In this document: one piece after another, positions 37,928 to 46,839 of the stretch
How the letters are laid out: each line of letters starts with the position of its first letter
Numbering within the stretch: the stretch's first letter is position 1
Assembly: GCF_028693505.1 (NCBI RefSeq)
Contig: NZ_JAQUVF010000013.1
Location: 1 to 64,000, forward strand
Source: Oscillibacter sp.
Lineage (GTDB): Bacteria > Bacillota > Clostridia > Oscillospirales > Oscillospiraceae
Direction: 5' to 3'
DNA length: 64,000 nt
Made by a program: the position numbers and the translations under genes
Notes under the pieces: generated by a model
The model's database searches: none
The model's input: only the letters and a program-made list of their open reading frames with translations
What the model was told of the DNA's origin: nothing

Positions 37928-37956
37928 ATTGTAGACCTCGTCCTTGAAAATGTCAA
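37928..37956 (-). promoter_or_regulatory. Promoter for the TIGR04255 gene
   Basis: On the minus strand, TTGACA (37951-37956) and TACAAT (37928-37933) have a 17-base spacer, 33 bases before the start codon. Confidence 0.8.
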
Positions 37957-38708
37957 TTAAAGGTAGAAACGGTGGCAGCCGATGGTGGTGAAGTACGTTC
38001 GGCTCTCGTTGATCCAGACGCCGCCGGAGAGGGCGGGGGCGTAAAAGTAAAGGGCGTCGCCCACGGTGCTTTCCCCGTCCAGCGCCCGCATTGCCGCCTC
38101 CACGGACTGGTCCGTGGGGAGATCGTACACGGTGCCGTTTGCCACCGGCTCAAACTGTACCGCATCCGTTTTGTCAAAGACGACGGAGGGGATGCTTGCG
38201 GGAAAGTCGGTGCTGTCCACCCGGTTGAGCACCACGTTGCCCACGGCGATCTGGCCTTCCAGCGGTTCACCCCGGCTTTCCGCGCTGATGATGCGGGAGA
38301 GCCAGTAGAGTTCCACGGCGTCATAGCTTGCGTCGGCGGAGGTCACCGCCGCGCCGCCCAGAAGGTTGGATACCAGCCGCAGCGGGACAAAGGTCCGGCC
38401 GCTTTCTACATACACGGTGGCGGGGTACGTCATGCCGTCCAGCGTGACGGTATTTGTGCCGGGGTCTGCCCTCAGGCGGCGGCTGCCGCCCTCGGCTACC
38501 GCTGTCCCGGTCCCGCTGTCCCAGCGTACTTTCCAGCCGCCGAGGGTATCCAGCAGCGTGCGCAGGGGGCATATGTAACGCCCTGGTCCAAGCGGGCGGT
38601 GCCGGGCAGCAGCTTGCCATCCACCTGAACGGGGACCGTCCGGGCCGCCTGTGCCGACACAGACAGGGAAGCGGCGGCCAGCAGACCGCACAGAAGTTTT
38701 CGTTTCAT
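37957..38708 (-). pseudogene. SleB-type cell wall hydrolase, frameshifted
   Basis: The N-terminus begins at ATG 38706-38708 (AAGGAAG upstream): a signal peptide MKRKLLCGLLAAASLSVSAQ and the start of a copper-amine-oxidase-N-like domain up to LDQGVTYAP. The rest of that domain (PLRTLLDTLGGWKVRW) and a SleB hydrolase domain with the catalytic-region SAESRGEP and GNVVLNRVDS lie in another frame. The switch falls at a run of five G residues on the plus strand (38565-38569); six would restore one frame of about 250 residues. This is either a real inactivation or phase variation, or a sequencing slip. SleB-type enzymes cleave spore cortex or wall peptidoglycan. A plausible promoter lies at 38743-38772. 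Confidence 0.82.
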
Positions 38709-38823
38709 GGTGTTTCTTCCTTTCTGTGGTCGTTTCCGTACTAGCATACAAAAAACCAAGGAGAGGAAGCAACCCTCAAAATTTGCCGCCTCAGCAAAAT
38801 CTTGCCAGACCGGCAAAGAGGCC

Positions 38824-38880
38824 TTGACAATATCGTAAGACGATATTATAGTAAAACCAGTAATATCGCCTTACGATATT
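38824..38880 (+). promoter_or_regulatory. padR promoter with two dyad operators
   Basis: TTGACA (38824-38829) and TATAGT (38847-38852) are 17 bases apart. The dyad AATATCG-N5-CGATATT occurs twice: at 38829-38847, filling the spacer exactly, and at 38862-38880, directly before the ribosome binding site. The centres are 33 bp apart, about three helical turns. This is the expected layout for autorepression by the PadR protein encoded next. Confidence 0.85.
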
Positions 38881-38891
38881 GGGAGGATGAC

Positions 38892-39233
38892 ATGGCGCGA
38901 GAAGCCTTGAAGGTGCTGACGGAGAGCATGTTTTATGTGCTGGTGTCCCTGCTGGGGCAGGAGCGGTGCGGCACGGAGATCGTGCAGGATGTGGACGATA
39001 CCACGGCGGGCCGGGTGCGGCTTGGCCCGGGGACGCTGTATACGATTCTGGCAAAATTTGAGGAGGAAGGTCTCGCCCGGGAGACGGCGGTGGAGGGACG
39101 GAAGCGGACCTACGCCATCACGGATCGGGGCCGCGCCCTGTTCCGGCAGGAATTAAGCCGGTTAAAGCTCTGCGTGGCGGACGGCGAGCGGGCGGGCGGA
39201 GCGCAGGCAGGCGCTGGAAGAGAAGGAAACTGA
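38892..39233 (+). CDS. PadR family transcriptional regulator
   Basis: A 113-residue winged-helix repressor of the PadR family: LTESMFYVLVSLLGQE, then the recognition region VRLGPGTLYTILAKFEEEGL and the wing RKRTYAITDRG. ATG 38892 has GGGAGG at an ideal distance. It is followed 19 bases later by a DUF2812 membrane protein, a partner seen repeatedly with PadR in Firmicutes. Two dyads in the promoter are likely its operators. The inducer is unknown. Confidence 0.92.
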   Translation: MAREALKVLTESMFYVLVSLLGQERCGTEIVQDVDDTTAGRVRLGPGTLYTILAKFEEEGLARETAVEGRKRTYAITDRGRALFRQELSRLKLCVADGERAGGAQAGAGREGN

Positions 39234-39252
39234 CTGAGAAGGAGGAGCGCGG

Positions 39253-40455
39253 ATGTCGGAGACGCTGAGGGAAGAAAAAGCGGAGCTGCGGGCGCTGTGC
39301 CCCGCAGGCGCTTATGACGTGGTGGCCACGGAAACGTGGCTGGAGGATATGGCCCGGGAGGGATGGCGTCTTGTTGGCTTTCGGGGCGGACGGGCCGTTT
39401 TCACACAGGAGGCGCCCTGCGCGTGCCGGTACCGCCTGCAGCCCCTCTCCCGCGGGAAAGAGACGCCGGACGCGCAGCGAGTGGAGCTGTACGCGGCGCT
39501 GGGCTGGACCCATGTTGGAGTCCTGAACGGTATGTTTCATGTCTGGCGGTGCGACGATCCCGATGGAACGGAACTGGACACGGACCCGGTGGTGCAGGGG
39601 GAGGGCTACCGCTATCTCAAGGGGCGCATGGTGCGGGGCGCGGCGGTGAACCTTACGATGCTTGCGGTGCTGGCGGCGCTACTGGCGTGGGGTGGGTACC
39701 ACAGTAAAACGCCGCTGCTGGACGCGCTGGAGGATGTGCCGGGGCGGCTCGCGCTGTGCCTGCTGTGCATTGTTCTAGGCATGGTGGTGTGGCTGCGGGA
39801 CATACAACAAATGCGAAGGCTGCTGCGCTCGCTGTCGGCGGGGGTCCCGCTGGAGCGGCCAAAGCATTATCGACGGCAACTGTGGCTTGCGCGGACTGCC
39901 ACGACGCTGATTTTTTTGCTGCTGGTGGTGATGCCGTTTGCCTCCACTGGGCACAGCATCGACGGGTCCAGCCTTTCCGGCGGCTGGAACGCACGGGACA
40001 GGAAAACCGGGGAGCCAAAGGCGGGAAGCGTGTATCTGGACCTGCGGGAGGTGGATGGCGGCGTGGGTGCGCCGAAGTATTTCACCGTCAGAACGAAGGT
40101 CCACGAGCTCGCCCCACGGATTGACCACGTGAGGCAGACCTTGTCGCTGTCCGGCGATTTTTCCGCATGGGTGGACAGCACCTACTTTGAACTGCGCACA
40201 AAGCCGCTGGCCCGGCGTCTGGCGGCGGAATGGTCCGCAGTGCGGCCGGGCGCCTTGGGCGTTTCTCCCCATGGCGCGTTGGAGCGGACGCCCTCCGCGG
40301 CGCTGGATGAATTCTGGTGGTGCAGGGAGAAGTCTGGCGGACAGTGCGCCGTGGCCGTTTTGGGACGGCGGGTATTGACTGTGCAGTACGAGGGCCCCAC
40401 GAACCTGCGGGAAGCGGACGGGATTATGGCAAATGTGCTGGAAAGCAAACACTGA
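39253..40455 (+). CDS. DUF2812 domain membrane protein
   Basis: A 400-residue protein. The N-terminal DUF2812 domain (about residues 20-130) has the ETWLEDMAREGWRLVGF pattern. Three membrane helices follow (near residues 135-155, 170-185 and 212-232), then a C-terminal domain of about 165 residues, probably outside the cell. The family is regularly encoded with a PadR repressor and may sense or respond to envelope stress, which is inference. GGAGGAG gives a strong ribosome binding site, and it is surely cotranscribed with padR. Confidence 0.82.
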   Translation: MSETLREEKAELRALCPAGAYDVVATETWLEDMAREGWRLVGFRGGRAVFTQEAPCACRYRLQPLSRGKETPDAQRVELYAALGWTHVGVLNGMFHVWRCDDPDGTELDTDPVVQGEGYRYLKGRMVRGAAVNLTMLAVLAALLAWGGYHSKTPLLDALEDVPGRLALCLLCIVLGMVVWLRDIQQMRRLLRSLSAGVPLERPKHYRRQLWLARTATTLIFLLLVVMPFASTGHSIDGSSLSGGWNARDRKTGEPKAGSVYLDLREVDGGVGAPKYFTVRTKVHELAPRIDHVRQTLSLSGDFSAWVDSTYFELRTKPLARRLAAEWSAVRPGALGVSPHGALERTPSAALDEFWWCREKSGGQCAVAVLGRRVLTVQYEGPTNLREADGIMANVLESKH

Positions 40456-40533
40456 CAAGCTATATTACTTCACATGTTTTCAAGGGCAGAACGCCGTCTG
40501 AAAGTAAAAAATGGTCTGACAAAAAAGGAAAGC

Positions 40534-40606
40534 GCGCAAAAAGGGCGCCGCGCACACTGTGCGCGGCGCCCTTTTGCGCTTTAGTACGTTCCGCGAAAGC
40601 GGAACG
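40534..40606. terminator. Bidirectional terminator hairpins
   Basis: A long stem (40534-40556 with 40559-40580, one unpaired A) and a second 8-bp stem with a GAAA tetraloop (40587-40606), between convergent genes. On the minus strand the first stem is followed by a T-run, ending the AraC-type regulator transcript. Confidence 0.75.
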
Positions 40607-40628
40607 AGCGGCTGCCCGATGATACGGT

Positions 40629-42929
40629 TTAAAGGTCTCCTGTGTCCTGATCGTCCGCAAGCTTATACTGTTTCCGATAATCACCGGGGGTAATTCCAAC
40701 AATCTTCTTAAAAACGCGATTGAAATTTTGAACAGTGTTAAACCCTGCCTTATACCCGATTTCTTTAATCATAATACGGGTCTTGATCAGAAGGTCCTTT
40801 GCAATCCGAATACGATACGTGTTTAGATAGGTAATCAGATTTTCTTTTGTGTACTCCGTAAAAATACTGCTTAAATATGTTTCGCTGATACCGATTGCAT
40901 CGGCGATCTGGCGAATGGACAGGTTGCTGTCACTGTAATTTTGCTGCATATATTCTTTGGCCTGTATAATCAAACGGAGTTGCCTGCTTTTTAATCCTTT
41001 CTTAATCGAATCGAGTAAGCAGGAGGTCTCTTCCAACATAAAGAGATAAATTTTCTTTGGATCGGACAGACTGTCCAACTGCCGGAACATAGAGGCGCTG
41101 CCTGTTTGATTTCGCCCAGTTGAATCCGCAGGGGTGTCCAATGTCCGTTCCACGAGAAGATCAAGAATTCGGGCGCAGACCTTTCGTATCAAGGCGAGTT
41201 CATTGGAAGAAACACATACATCCTTCAAAATTTGAGTCAACAGTGTTTCCGCCATGACCAAGTCGTGTTTGCATAAACAGGAGGAAAACAATTCCGTCTG
41301 TGAGATAAAGTAGGCTTCCTGACTGTCGTTGGAATCCTCCCCCGAAGCAGAGGGAGTGCTTTCACCTACGTTTTCCGCCGCATAATAAAGCGTTTTGCGG
41401 AGAGTTTCTTTCGCCTCGCTATAAGAGTGGCAAAGGTTTTCCAGCGTCACACAGACGTCTCCCCAGGAGAGTAAAATTCCTTCACTGACAGAATGCAGCT
41501 GGCGCTGCGCATCTGATAAAAACTGCTTTTTGATCTGGTTTATTTTTGTGCTGGAAAGACCGTCGGCATATTGCAGCACAAATGTATCCGTGTCGTTTTC
41601 CGGACGTAAAAAATACAGCATTCCCCAATCGAGGCGAATAATTTTTTGAAGAATAGATTGTACCTGCTTAAAGAAAATGTAGTTCACGAGATTTCCGCTT
41701 TCGACCGTATGTGTGGATTTCATAATGAAACACTGATATGTTCCGCCGGAAATCAGTGAACTTTGCATGGCTTTCAACTGCTGTTCCAGATCGTCCTCCT
41801 GGGAAGCCTTTCCTGCGATTAAATCCAGCAACAGATTTGATTCCAACTCCGGACGGGCCTGTATGATGAAGTCTTGGGCGGCCTTCTGGTCGCTTTGCAT
41901 TTGCCGGTAAGTCATGGTCAGCATTTCAACCTCACTGCCCGCCGCGCCCTTGCACAATGCGGCGTCGCCCTTGGACGGCGGCCGGTTTCTGGAAACCGAC
42001 AGAAATAGCTGGTTGATGGGGCGATAAAACTGCTGCGCAATCAGGAAGGAACAAATTAGCCCGACTGCCAACAAAATCAGGAGAAATGGCAGAATGCTTT
42101 TGAAATAAGTGCCGACGGAAATGTTCATCGGCTGAGGATAGGACAAAATGTAGTTCCATTCGGAATAATCGGACCGCAATGTCACCTTTCCGCGGCCAAA
42201 GTCGAGGGGTGAACGGCTGGTGAACAGCGGGTCGCTCTGCGCGGTTTGAATTTCTACGGTATATGGAGTATCTGCGACAGTCTGTCCCAGTTGTGAAAAT
42301 AGTCGTTCCCGATTCACCTGGGCAACCAGAACGCCTAAAAAAGCACCGTTGCCGGAAATAAAGCCGTGTGTCAGAAATATTTTATCCTGATAGACAACCA
42401 AACCGGAGGAGTAGCGATTTTTTTCGTAATTGAGCAGAGTCCAATTGCTTTCGTCCAGACAATACGTCAAAACATCTGTATAGTAAGAGTCTGTTGACGG
42501 CTGGAGCGCGTAGCGCGATGTAAGCAATAACTGGTTGGTTGCCTCGTAGAGACAGACGTAATCAATGTATGCGGAATTTTCCACAGTGGCGCGCAGGAAA
42601 GATACGATCTGAGCGTTCCGCTCAATGTCAGTGTCCTTTGGAACAATGATGGCATTTACAACGCGGTCGTTTCTGGACAAGGTAATCACGGAATCGTTCA
42701 AAAAGTAAAGGGAGTTGTCCAGCTTTTCTGAGATCTGAGACAGGTAGGAGTTCAAAGTCAATTCCTGCGTTTTTGAAAAGTTTTGAAAGTATATATGATA
42801 AATATAGGCAGAAAAGATTCCGATAAATAACATGGAAAACAAAATCAAAAGTAAATAAAAGAGGAAAAAGACACTTTTGAATTTAAACTGTTTGATCGTG
42901 TTAATTGTGTCGAGATATCGACGGTTCAT
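40629..42929 (-). CDS. Membrane-anchored AraC-type sensor-regulator
   Basis: 766 residues. An N-terminal membrane helix (about 18-45, KSVFFLFYLLLILFSML), a long extracellular region of Cache type (about 46-290), a second helix (about 295-320, LPFLLILLAVGLICSFLIAQ), a cytoplasmic linker, and a C-terminal AraC/XylS DNA-binding domain (about 660-760, LSIRQIADAIGISETYLSSIF and KEIGYKAGFNTVQNFNRVFKK). One-protein sensors of this design are common in Clostridia for sensing extracellular nutrients. ATG at 42927-42929 has GGAGG upstream. It is divergent from the glycyl radical operon and very likely activates it. Confidence 0.88.
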   Translation of the reverse strand: MNRRYLDTINTIKQFKFKSVFFLFYLLLILFSMLFIGIFSAYIYHIYFQNFSKTQELTLNSYLSQISEKLDNSLYFLNDSVITLSRNDRVVNAIIVPKDTDIERNAQIVSFLRATVENSAYIDYVCLYEATNQLLLTSRYALQPSTDSYYTDVLTYCLDESNWTLLNYEKNRYSSGLVVYQDKIFLTHGFISGNGAFLGVLVAQVNRERLFSQLGQTVADTPYTVEIQTAQSDPLFTSRSPLDFGRGKVTLRSDYSEWNYILSYPQPMNISVGTYFKSILPFLLILLAVGLICSFLIAQQFYRPINQLFLSVSRNRPPSKGDAALCKGAAGSEVEMLTMTYRQMQSDQKAAQDFIIQARPELESNLLLDLIAGKASQEDDLEQQLKAMQSSLISGGTYQCFIMKSTHTVESGNLVNYIFFKQVQSILQKIIRLDWGMLYFLRPENDTDTFVLQYADGLSSTKINQIKKQFLSDAQRQLHSVSEGILLSWGDVCVTLENLCHSYSEAKETLRKTLYYAAENVGESTPSASGEDSNDSQEAYFISQTELFSSCLCKHDLVMAETLLTQILKDVCVSSNELALIRKVCARILDLLVERTLDTPADSTGRNQTGSASMFRQLDSLSDPKKIYLFMLEETSCLLDSIKKGLKSRQLRLIIQAKEYMQQNYSDSNLSIRQIADAIGISETYLSSIFTEYTKENLITYLNTYRIRIAKDLLIKTRIMIKEIGYKAGFNTVQNFNRVFKKIVGITPGDYRKQYKLADDQDTGDL

Positions 42930-43410
42930 GCGGCATCCTCCGTTGTGCTGTTTTCTGTTCAATTTAAAATACCTGTTTTGCAAGTGTAACACAAAATAAA
43001 GGGTTTTACAAATTTACCAACGGCACAGCCCGCGTGACCGGGAAAATACGTTTATTTGCCCAAAGCGATGGGGATGCGCGGCAAAGTCATCAAGGGAACC
43101 GTAATATTGTGGAAAACTGAACGGATTCTTCACAATGAAATGAAAAATATTTTCTGAATCTGAAGGTTCTTCCCCAAAAACGCAAAAAATGCGTAGAATC
43201 ACAGAATAAGACTCTATGCAAAATTTACAGATTCGATTATGCTAAAGCGACAACGAAACAAAAAATAAATTCGATTCAATTGTGTAACTTGACAAACGGG
43301 CGTGACTGGTTCAGAAATTGAGACTCTCGCAAACTCCCGATGGGCGCGTCTGGCCTAGTGCAAAAAAACGGGGTAAAACTTAACATACAACATAAAGGAG
43401 TGCCTACATC
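42930..43410. promoter_or_regulatory. Divergent control region, 481 bp
   Basis: The only gene-free stretch above 300 bases. It is AT-rich compared with its neighbours. ATTCGATT occurs as a direct repeat at 43231-43238 and 43269-43276, followed by a TTGACA at 43289-43294 with no good -10 element at the proper distance. That layout suits an activator-dependent promoter with AraC-type half sites. For the minus strand, TTGTGT and TATTTT 17 bases apart near 42970-43000 are a possible promoter. No RNA gene is seen. Confidence 0.45.
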
Positions 43411-44427
43411 ATGACGGATGATATGGTTCGCTGGGGAATGATCGGCTGCGGCGACGTTACGGAAGAAAAGAACGGCCCGGGGCTTTACCGCGCATCGCAT
43501 TCCACTCTGGCAGGCGTTGCAAACCGAACCGAAGCGCGGGCGGAGGATTGGGTGAAGCGGCATGGGGCAGGCAAAGTCTATGACAGTGCCGAAGCGCTTC
43601 TTGCCGATCCCCAGATTGACATTGTATATGTTGCAACGACGCCGAATTGCCACAAAAAGTATGCCATCGCCTGCGCAGAGGCGGGAAAGCACTGCTATCT
43701 TGAAAAGCCAATTGCGCTTTCCTATGAGGAAGCAGAGGAGATCCGGGAAGCGTTTCAAGCCAGCGGCACAAAAATTTATGTCGCACATTATCGCCGCGGA
43801 ATGGGCCGGTATAAGGAGCTGCGCAGATTGCTGAACGAGGGCGTCATCGGCAAGGTGCGGGGCGTGCAGATTCTTCGCACGCAGATGCTGACGAGGGAGG
43901 AACGCCTGCCAGAGGAAGAAAAGCCGTGGCGAGTCCGCAGCACGATTTCCGGCGGCAGTTATTTCTTTGAGGCGGATATTCACATGCTGGATCTGATCGA
44001 TTATTTGGTAGGTGCGGCGGCGGATTTTAAGCTGGAGATTTCCAACGAGACCGGGTGCTATCAGGGAGAGGATGTGGTATCGCTCTCAATGCTGACGGAA
44101 ACGGGCGTCATGGTGAGCGGCCTTTGGTGTTATGCGGCCTGGCGGGAACTGGATCAGATTCTCATTTTTGGGGACAGGGGCACGGTGACGTTCCAGTACG
44201 GAAAGAACACGGAACCCATCACCATTGAAACGCCGGATGGCATCCGCCAAATCTGTCCCCCGGTCAACCCGAACATCGGCACGGAGCAGATTCAGGATAT
44301 TGTAGACGAGCTGAGAGGCTGCGGAGTTTGCCACAGCACCTTGGAATCAGCAATGCGTTCCCTGAAAATTACCGACGCCGCGGTAAAGCAATGGACTGCG
44401 TGTAAGAATGGGCTTAAAACGCTTTGA
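43411..44427 (+). CDS. Gfo/Idh/MocA family oxidoreductase
   Basis: A 338-residue NAD(P)-dependent sugar or polyol dehydrogenase. The Rossmann motif GMIGCGDVTEEKNGPGLYRA (about residues 10-29), the catalytic-lysine motif EKPIAL (near residue 98), and GGSYFFEADIHMLDLIDYL with the active-site Asp/His define the family. The GCGDVTE-x-x-x-GP start recalls the 1,5-anhydro-D-fructose reductase-like branch, which is suggestive only. AAGGAG lies upstream. It is the first gene of the glycyl radical operon and probably oxidises or reduces the substrate before, or the product after, the radical step. Confidence 0.88.
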   Translation: MTDDMVRWGMIGCGDVTEEKNGPGLYRASHSTLAGVANRTEARAEDWVKRHGAGKVYDSAEALLADPQIDIVYVATTPNCHKKYAIACAEAGKHCYLEKPIALSYEEAEEIREAFQASGTKIYVAHYRRGMGRYKELRRLLNEGVIGKVRGVQILRTQMLTREERLPEEEKPWRVRSTISGGSYFFEADIHMLDLIDYLVGAAADFKLEISNETGCYQGEDVVSLSMLTETGVMVSGLWCYAAWRELDQILIFGDRGTVTFQYGKNTEPITIETPDGIRQICPPVNPNIGTEQIQDIVDELRGCGVCHSTLESAMRSLKITDAAVKQWTACKNGLKTL

Positions 44428-44475
44428 CAAAAAGTCGGACCGGATACACGGTGGAGAAGAAGGAGTGAGCCAAGT

Positions 44476-46824
44476 ATGAATGATCGTCTGCGGCGTCTGC
44501 GGCAAAAGAATTTGGCGCAGACCCCGGAAATTTGCAGTGAGCGCGCGCGAATCGTGACGGAGGCGTACGAGCAGTTTCAGGATCTTCCCGCAGCGCTTCT
44601 GCGGGCCAGGACCCTTGAAAAGATTTTGAGAGAAATGTCGATCTGGATTGCGGACGACGAGCTGATCGTGGGCAATCAGGCCAGCATGGCAAAAGGAACG
44701 CCTGTTTTTCCGGAGTTCTCAGTGGACTGGATCATGCGGGAACTGGACCAATTTGAAATGCGGCGTTCCAGCAAGTACAAGCTATCGGCAGAAAACAAGG
44801 CTGTGCTCAAAGAAGTGCTTCCCAAGTGGAAGGGCAGGACCGTGAAGGAGCGGGCGCTCAGCGTGATCCCGGACGAGGCGAAGGAGGCCATGGCCTGTCA
44901 GGCGTTTTTGCTCTCGCCGCTTTCCTGCGGCCTTGGTCACATCAGCGTGCAATATGAAAAGCTGATTGATCGGGGGCTGGAGTATCTCATTGATGAGCTG
45001 ACGGAAAAAAAGGCGCACTGCCGCCCGGAAAACGCGGCGGACCTGGAGCGGGGAATCTTCTACGACTCCTGCCTGATCGTATGCAACGCCCTGATCGCGT
45101 TTGCCGAGCGGTTTGCGGCTTTGGCGGAGCAGAAGGCGGCTGCATCAGAGGAACCCCGCAGGGCAGAACTGCTGGAAATTGCGCGGGTATGCCGTAAGGT
45201 TCCCCGCCAAAGGGCAGAGACGTTTCAGGAGGCCCTGCAAAGCTTCTGGTTCCTGCATCTTTGCCTGCAAATCGAGTCCAACGGGCACAGCATGTCGCCC
45301 GGGCGGTTTGATCAATATACCATTCGGAGCTACAACGCCGATATGGAGCGCGGCATTTCCCCCCAGCGGGAGGAGGAGCTCCTTGGCTGCCTGTGGGTCA
45401 AATTTGCGGAGATCAGCAAGCTGCGGGACTATACAGGCTCCTTGGCGTTTGGCGGGTATCCCATGTTTCAAAATCTGATTGTGGGCGGCATGGACGCCGA
45501 CGGCCGCGACGTGACCAACGCGGTGTCCCTGCTTTGCTGCAAGGTCACGGCGGAATTGAAGCTGTCTCAACCGTCCCTTTCCATGAGATGGCACAAAGGT
45601 ACGCCAGAGTCTATGAAACGCTCCGCTGCCGAGGTCGCCCGGGCGGGGATCGGTATGCCGGCATATTTCAACGATGAGGCCATCATTCCCATTCTGCGCA
45701 ACATCGGCTGTTCACTGGAGGAGGCCCGCAACTACTGCGAGGTGGGCTGTGTGGAACCGCATGTGGCCGGAAAAATGGAGGGCATGTACTCCACAGGCTT
45801 TACAAATCTGTGCAAGGTTTTGGAATTGGCCATTTTCAACGGCGAGGACCCCGTCAGCGGTAAGAAGATCGGAATTCCCGTGGGCGAAGCGTTTGAGGAC
45901 TTCCATGATTTTTATAACGCCTACCGGAAGGAACAGCGCTACATCATGGATCTTCACGCGTTTTGCGTCAATGCCGTTGAGTATGCCCACAGCGCGATGT
46001 GTCCCACCCCGCTGGTGTCCTGCTTTGTAGAGGACTGCATTGAACGTGGAAAAGACATCCGTTGCGGGGGCGCCCACTATAACTACACCTCTCCCAACGC
46101 GGTGGGGCTGGCCAATCTGGGCGATTCCATGCTGGTCATCAAGAAAAAAGTATTTGAAAATCACAAGTATTCCATGGAGGAGATGCGAAAGATGCTTCGC
46201 TGTAATTTTCATGGGTACGAGACGGTGCGTCAGGAATTTTTGCACAATGTGCCTAAATACGGCAATGACGACGACGAGGCCGATCTCATGACAAGAATTT
46301 GCGGCGAGGACTATTGCAGGGACTTCAAGCGGTATACCGGGTATCGCAGCGCATCCTTCCAGCCGGGACTGCAAAGCATTTCCGCCCACGCGCTGTTTGT
46401 GGGCAGTCTGGGAGCCACGCCGGACGGACGCACAAAAGAGATGCTGGTTTCCGACGGCGGCGTATCTCCGGCGCAGGGGCGCGACGTCTGCGGTCCCACG
46501 GCAGAGATGCTGTCCGTGGCGAAGCTGAACCATTTTGAAGCCACCAACGGAGCGCTTTTAAATGTGAAATTCCATCCTTCCACAGTGCAGGGAGAAAAGG
46601 GACTCCAGAATCTGTGTGCGCTGACGGACGCCTTTTTTAACCTTGGCGCCCAGCACGTGCAGTACAACGTGGTGGACAGCGAAGTGCTGCGGGACGCGCA
46701 GAAGCATCCGGAAAAATACAGCGATCTGGTGGTTCGCGTCGCCGGCTTCAGCGTGCTTTTCACAACGCTGGATGTGGTGCTCCAAAATGATATTATTGAG
46801 CGGACCCAGCACGCTTGCTGCTAA
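44476..46824 (+). CDS. Glycyl radical enzyme of unknown substrate
   Basis: 782 residues of the pyruvate formate-lyase-like superfamily. The thiyl site is GCVEP with Cys425 and Glu427, the Cys-x-Glu pattern of dehydratase and lyase members (glycerol, choline, hydroxyproline, isethionate enzymes) rather than the Cys-Cys pair of PFL. The radical site is RVAGFSVLF with Gly757, followed by the usual hydrophobic tail. LSPLSCGLGHISVQYEKLI and SPGRFDQY line the barrel. The activase follows 15 bases later. No microcompartment genes are present, so it acts free in the cytosol. Sequence resembles glycerol-dehydratase/HypD relatives generally but the active-site surroundings do not let me name a substrate. 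Confidence 0.9.
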   Translation: MNDRLRRLRQKNLAQTPEICSERARIVTEAYEQFQDLPAALLRARTLEKILREMSIWIADDELIVGNQASMAKGTPVFPEFSVDWIMRELDQFEMRRSSKYKLSAENKAVLKEVLPKWKGRTVKERALSVIPDEAKEAMACQAFLLSPLSCGLGHISVQYEKLIDRGLEYLIDELTEKKAHCRPENAADLERGIFYDSCLIVCNALIAFAERFAALAEQKAAASEEPRRAELLEIARVCRKVPRQRAETFQEALQSFWFLHLCLQIESNGHSMSPGRFDQYTIRSYNADMERGISPQREEELLGCLWVKFAEISKLRDYTGSLAFGGYPMFQNLIVGGMDADGRDVTNAVSLLCCKVTAELKLSQPSLSMRWHKGTPESMKRSAAEVARAGIGMPAYFNDEAIIPILRNIGCSLEEARNYCEVGCVEPHVAGKMEGMYSTGFTNLCKVLELAIFNGEDPVSGKKIGIPVGEAFEDFHDFYNAYRKEQRYIMDLHAFCVNAVEYAHSAMCPTPLVSCFVEDCIERGKDIRCGGAHYNYTSPNAVGLANLGDSMLVIKKKVFENHKYSMEEMRKMLRCNFHGYETVRQEFLHNVPKYGNDDDEADLMTRICGEDYCRDFKRYTGYRSASFQPGLQSISAHALFVGSLGATPDGRTKEMLVSDGGVSPAQGRDVCGPTAEMLSVAKLNHFEATNGALLNVKFHPSTVQGEKGLQNLCALTDAFFNLGAQHVQYNVVDSEVLRDAQKHPEKYSDLVVRVAGFSVLFTTLDVVLQNDIIERTQHACC

Positions 46825-46839
46825 GGGCAGGTACATACG

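Noticed and set aside
38892-39233. An earlier start for the PadR protein at 38802
   Set aside because: That frame would begin upstream of the promoter at 38824-38852. ATG 38892 has an ideal ribosome binding site and gives the normal PadR N-terminus.
44476-46824. Assignment of the glycyl radical enzyme as pyruvate formate-lyase, HypD or isethionate lyase
   Set aside because: PFL needs adjacent cysteines, and here the motif is GCVEP. Neither proline-metabolism genes nor sulfite or acetaldehyde genes are nearby, and I cannot verify the substrate-contact residues without an alignment.
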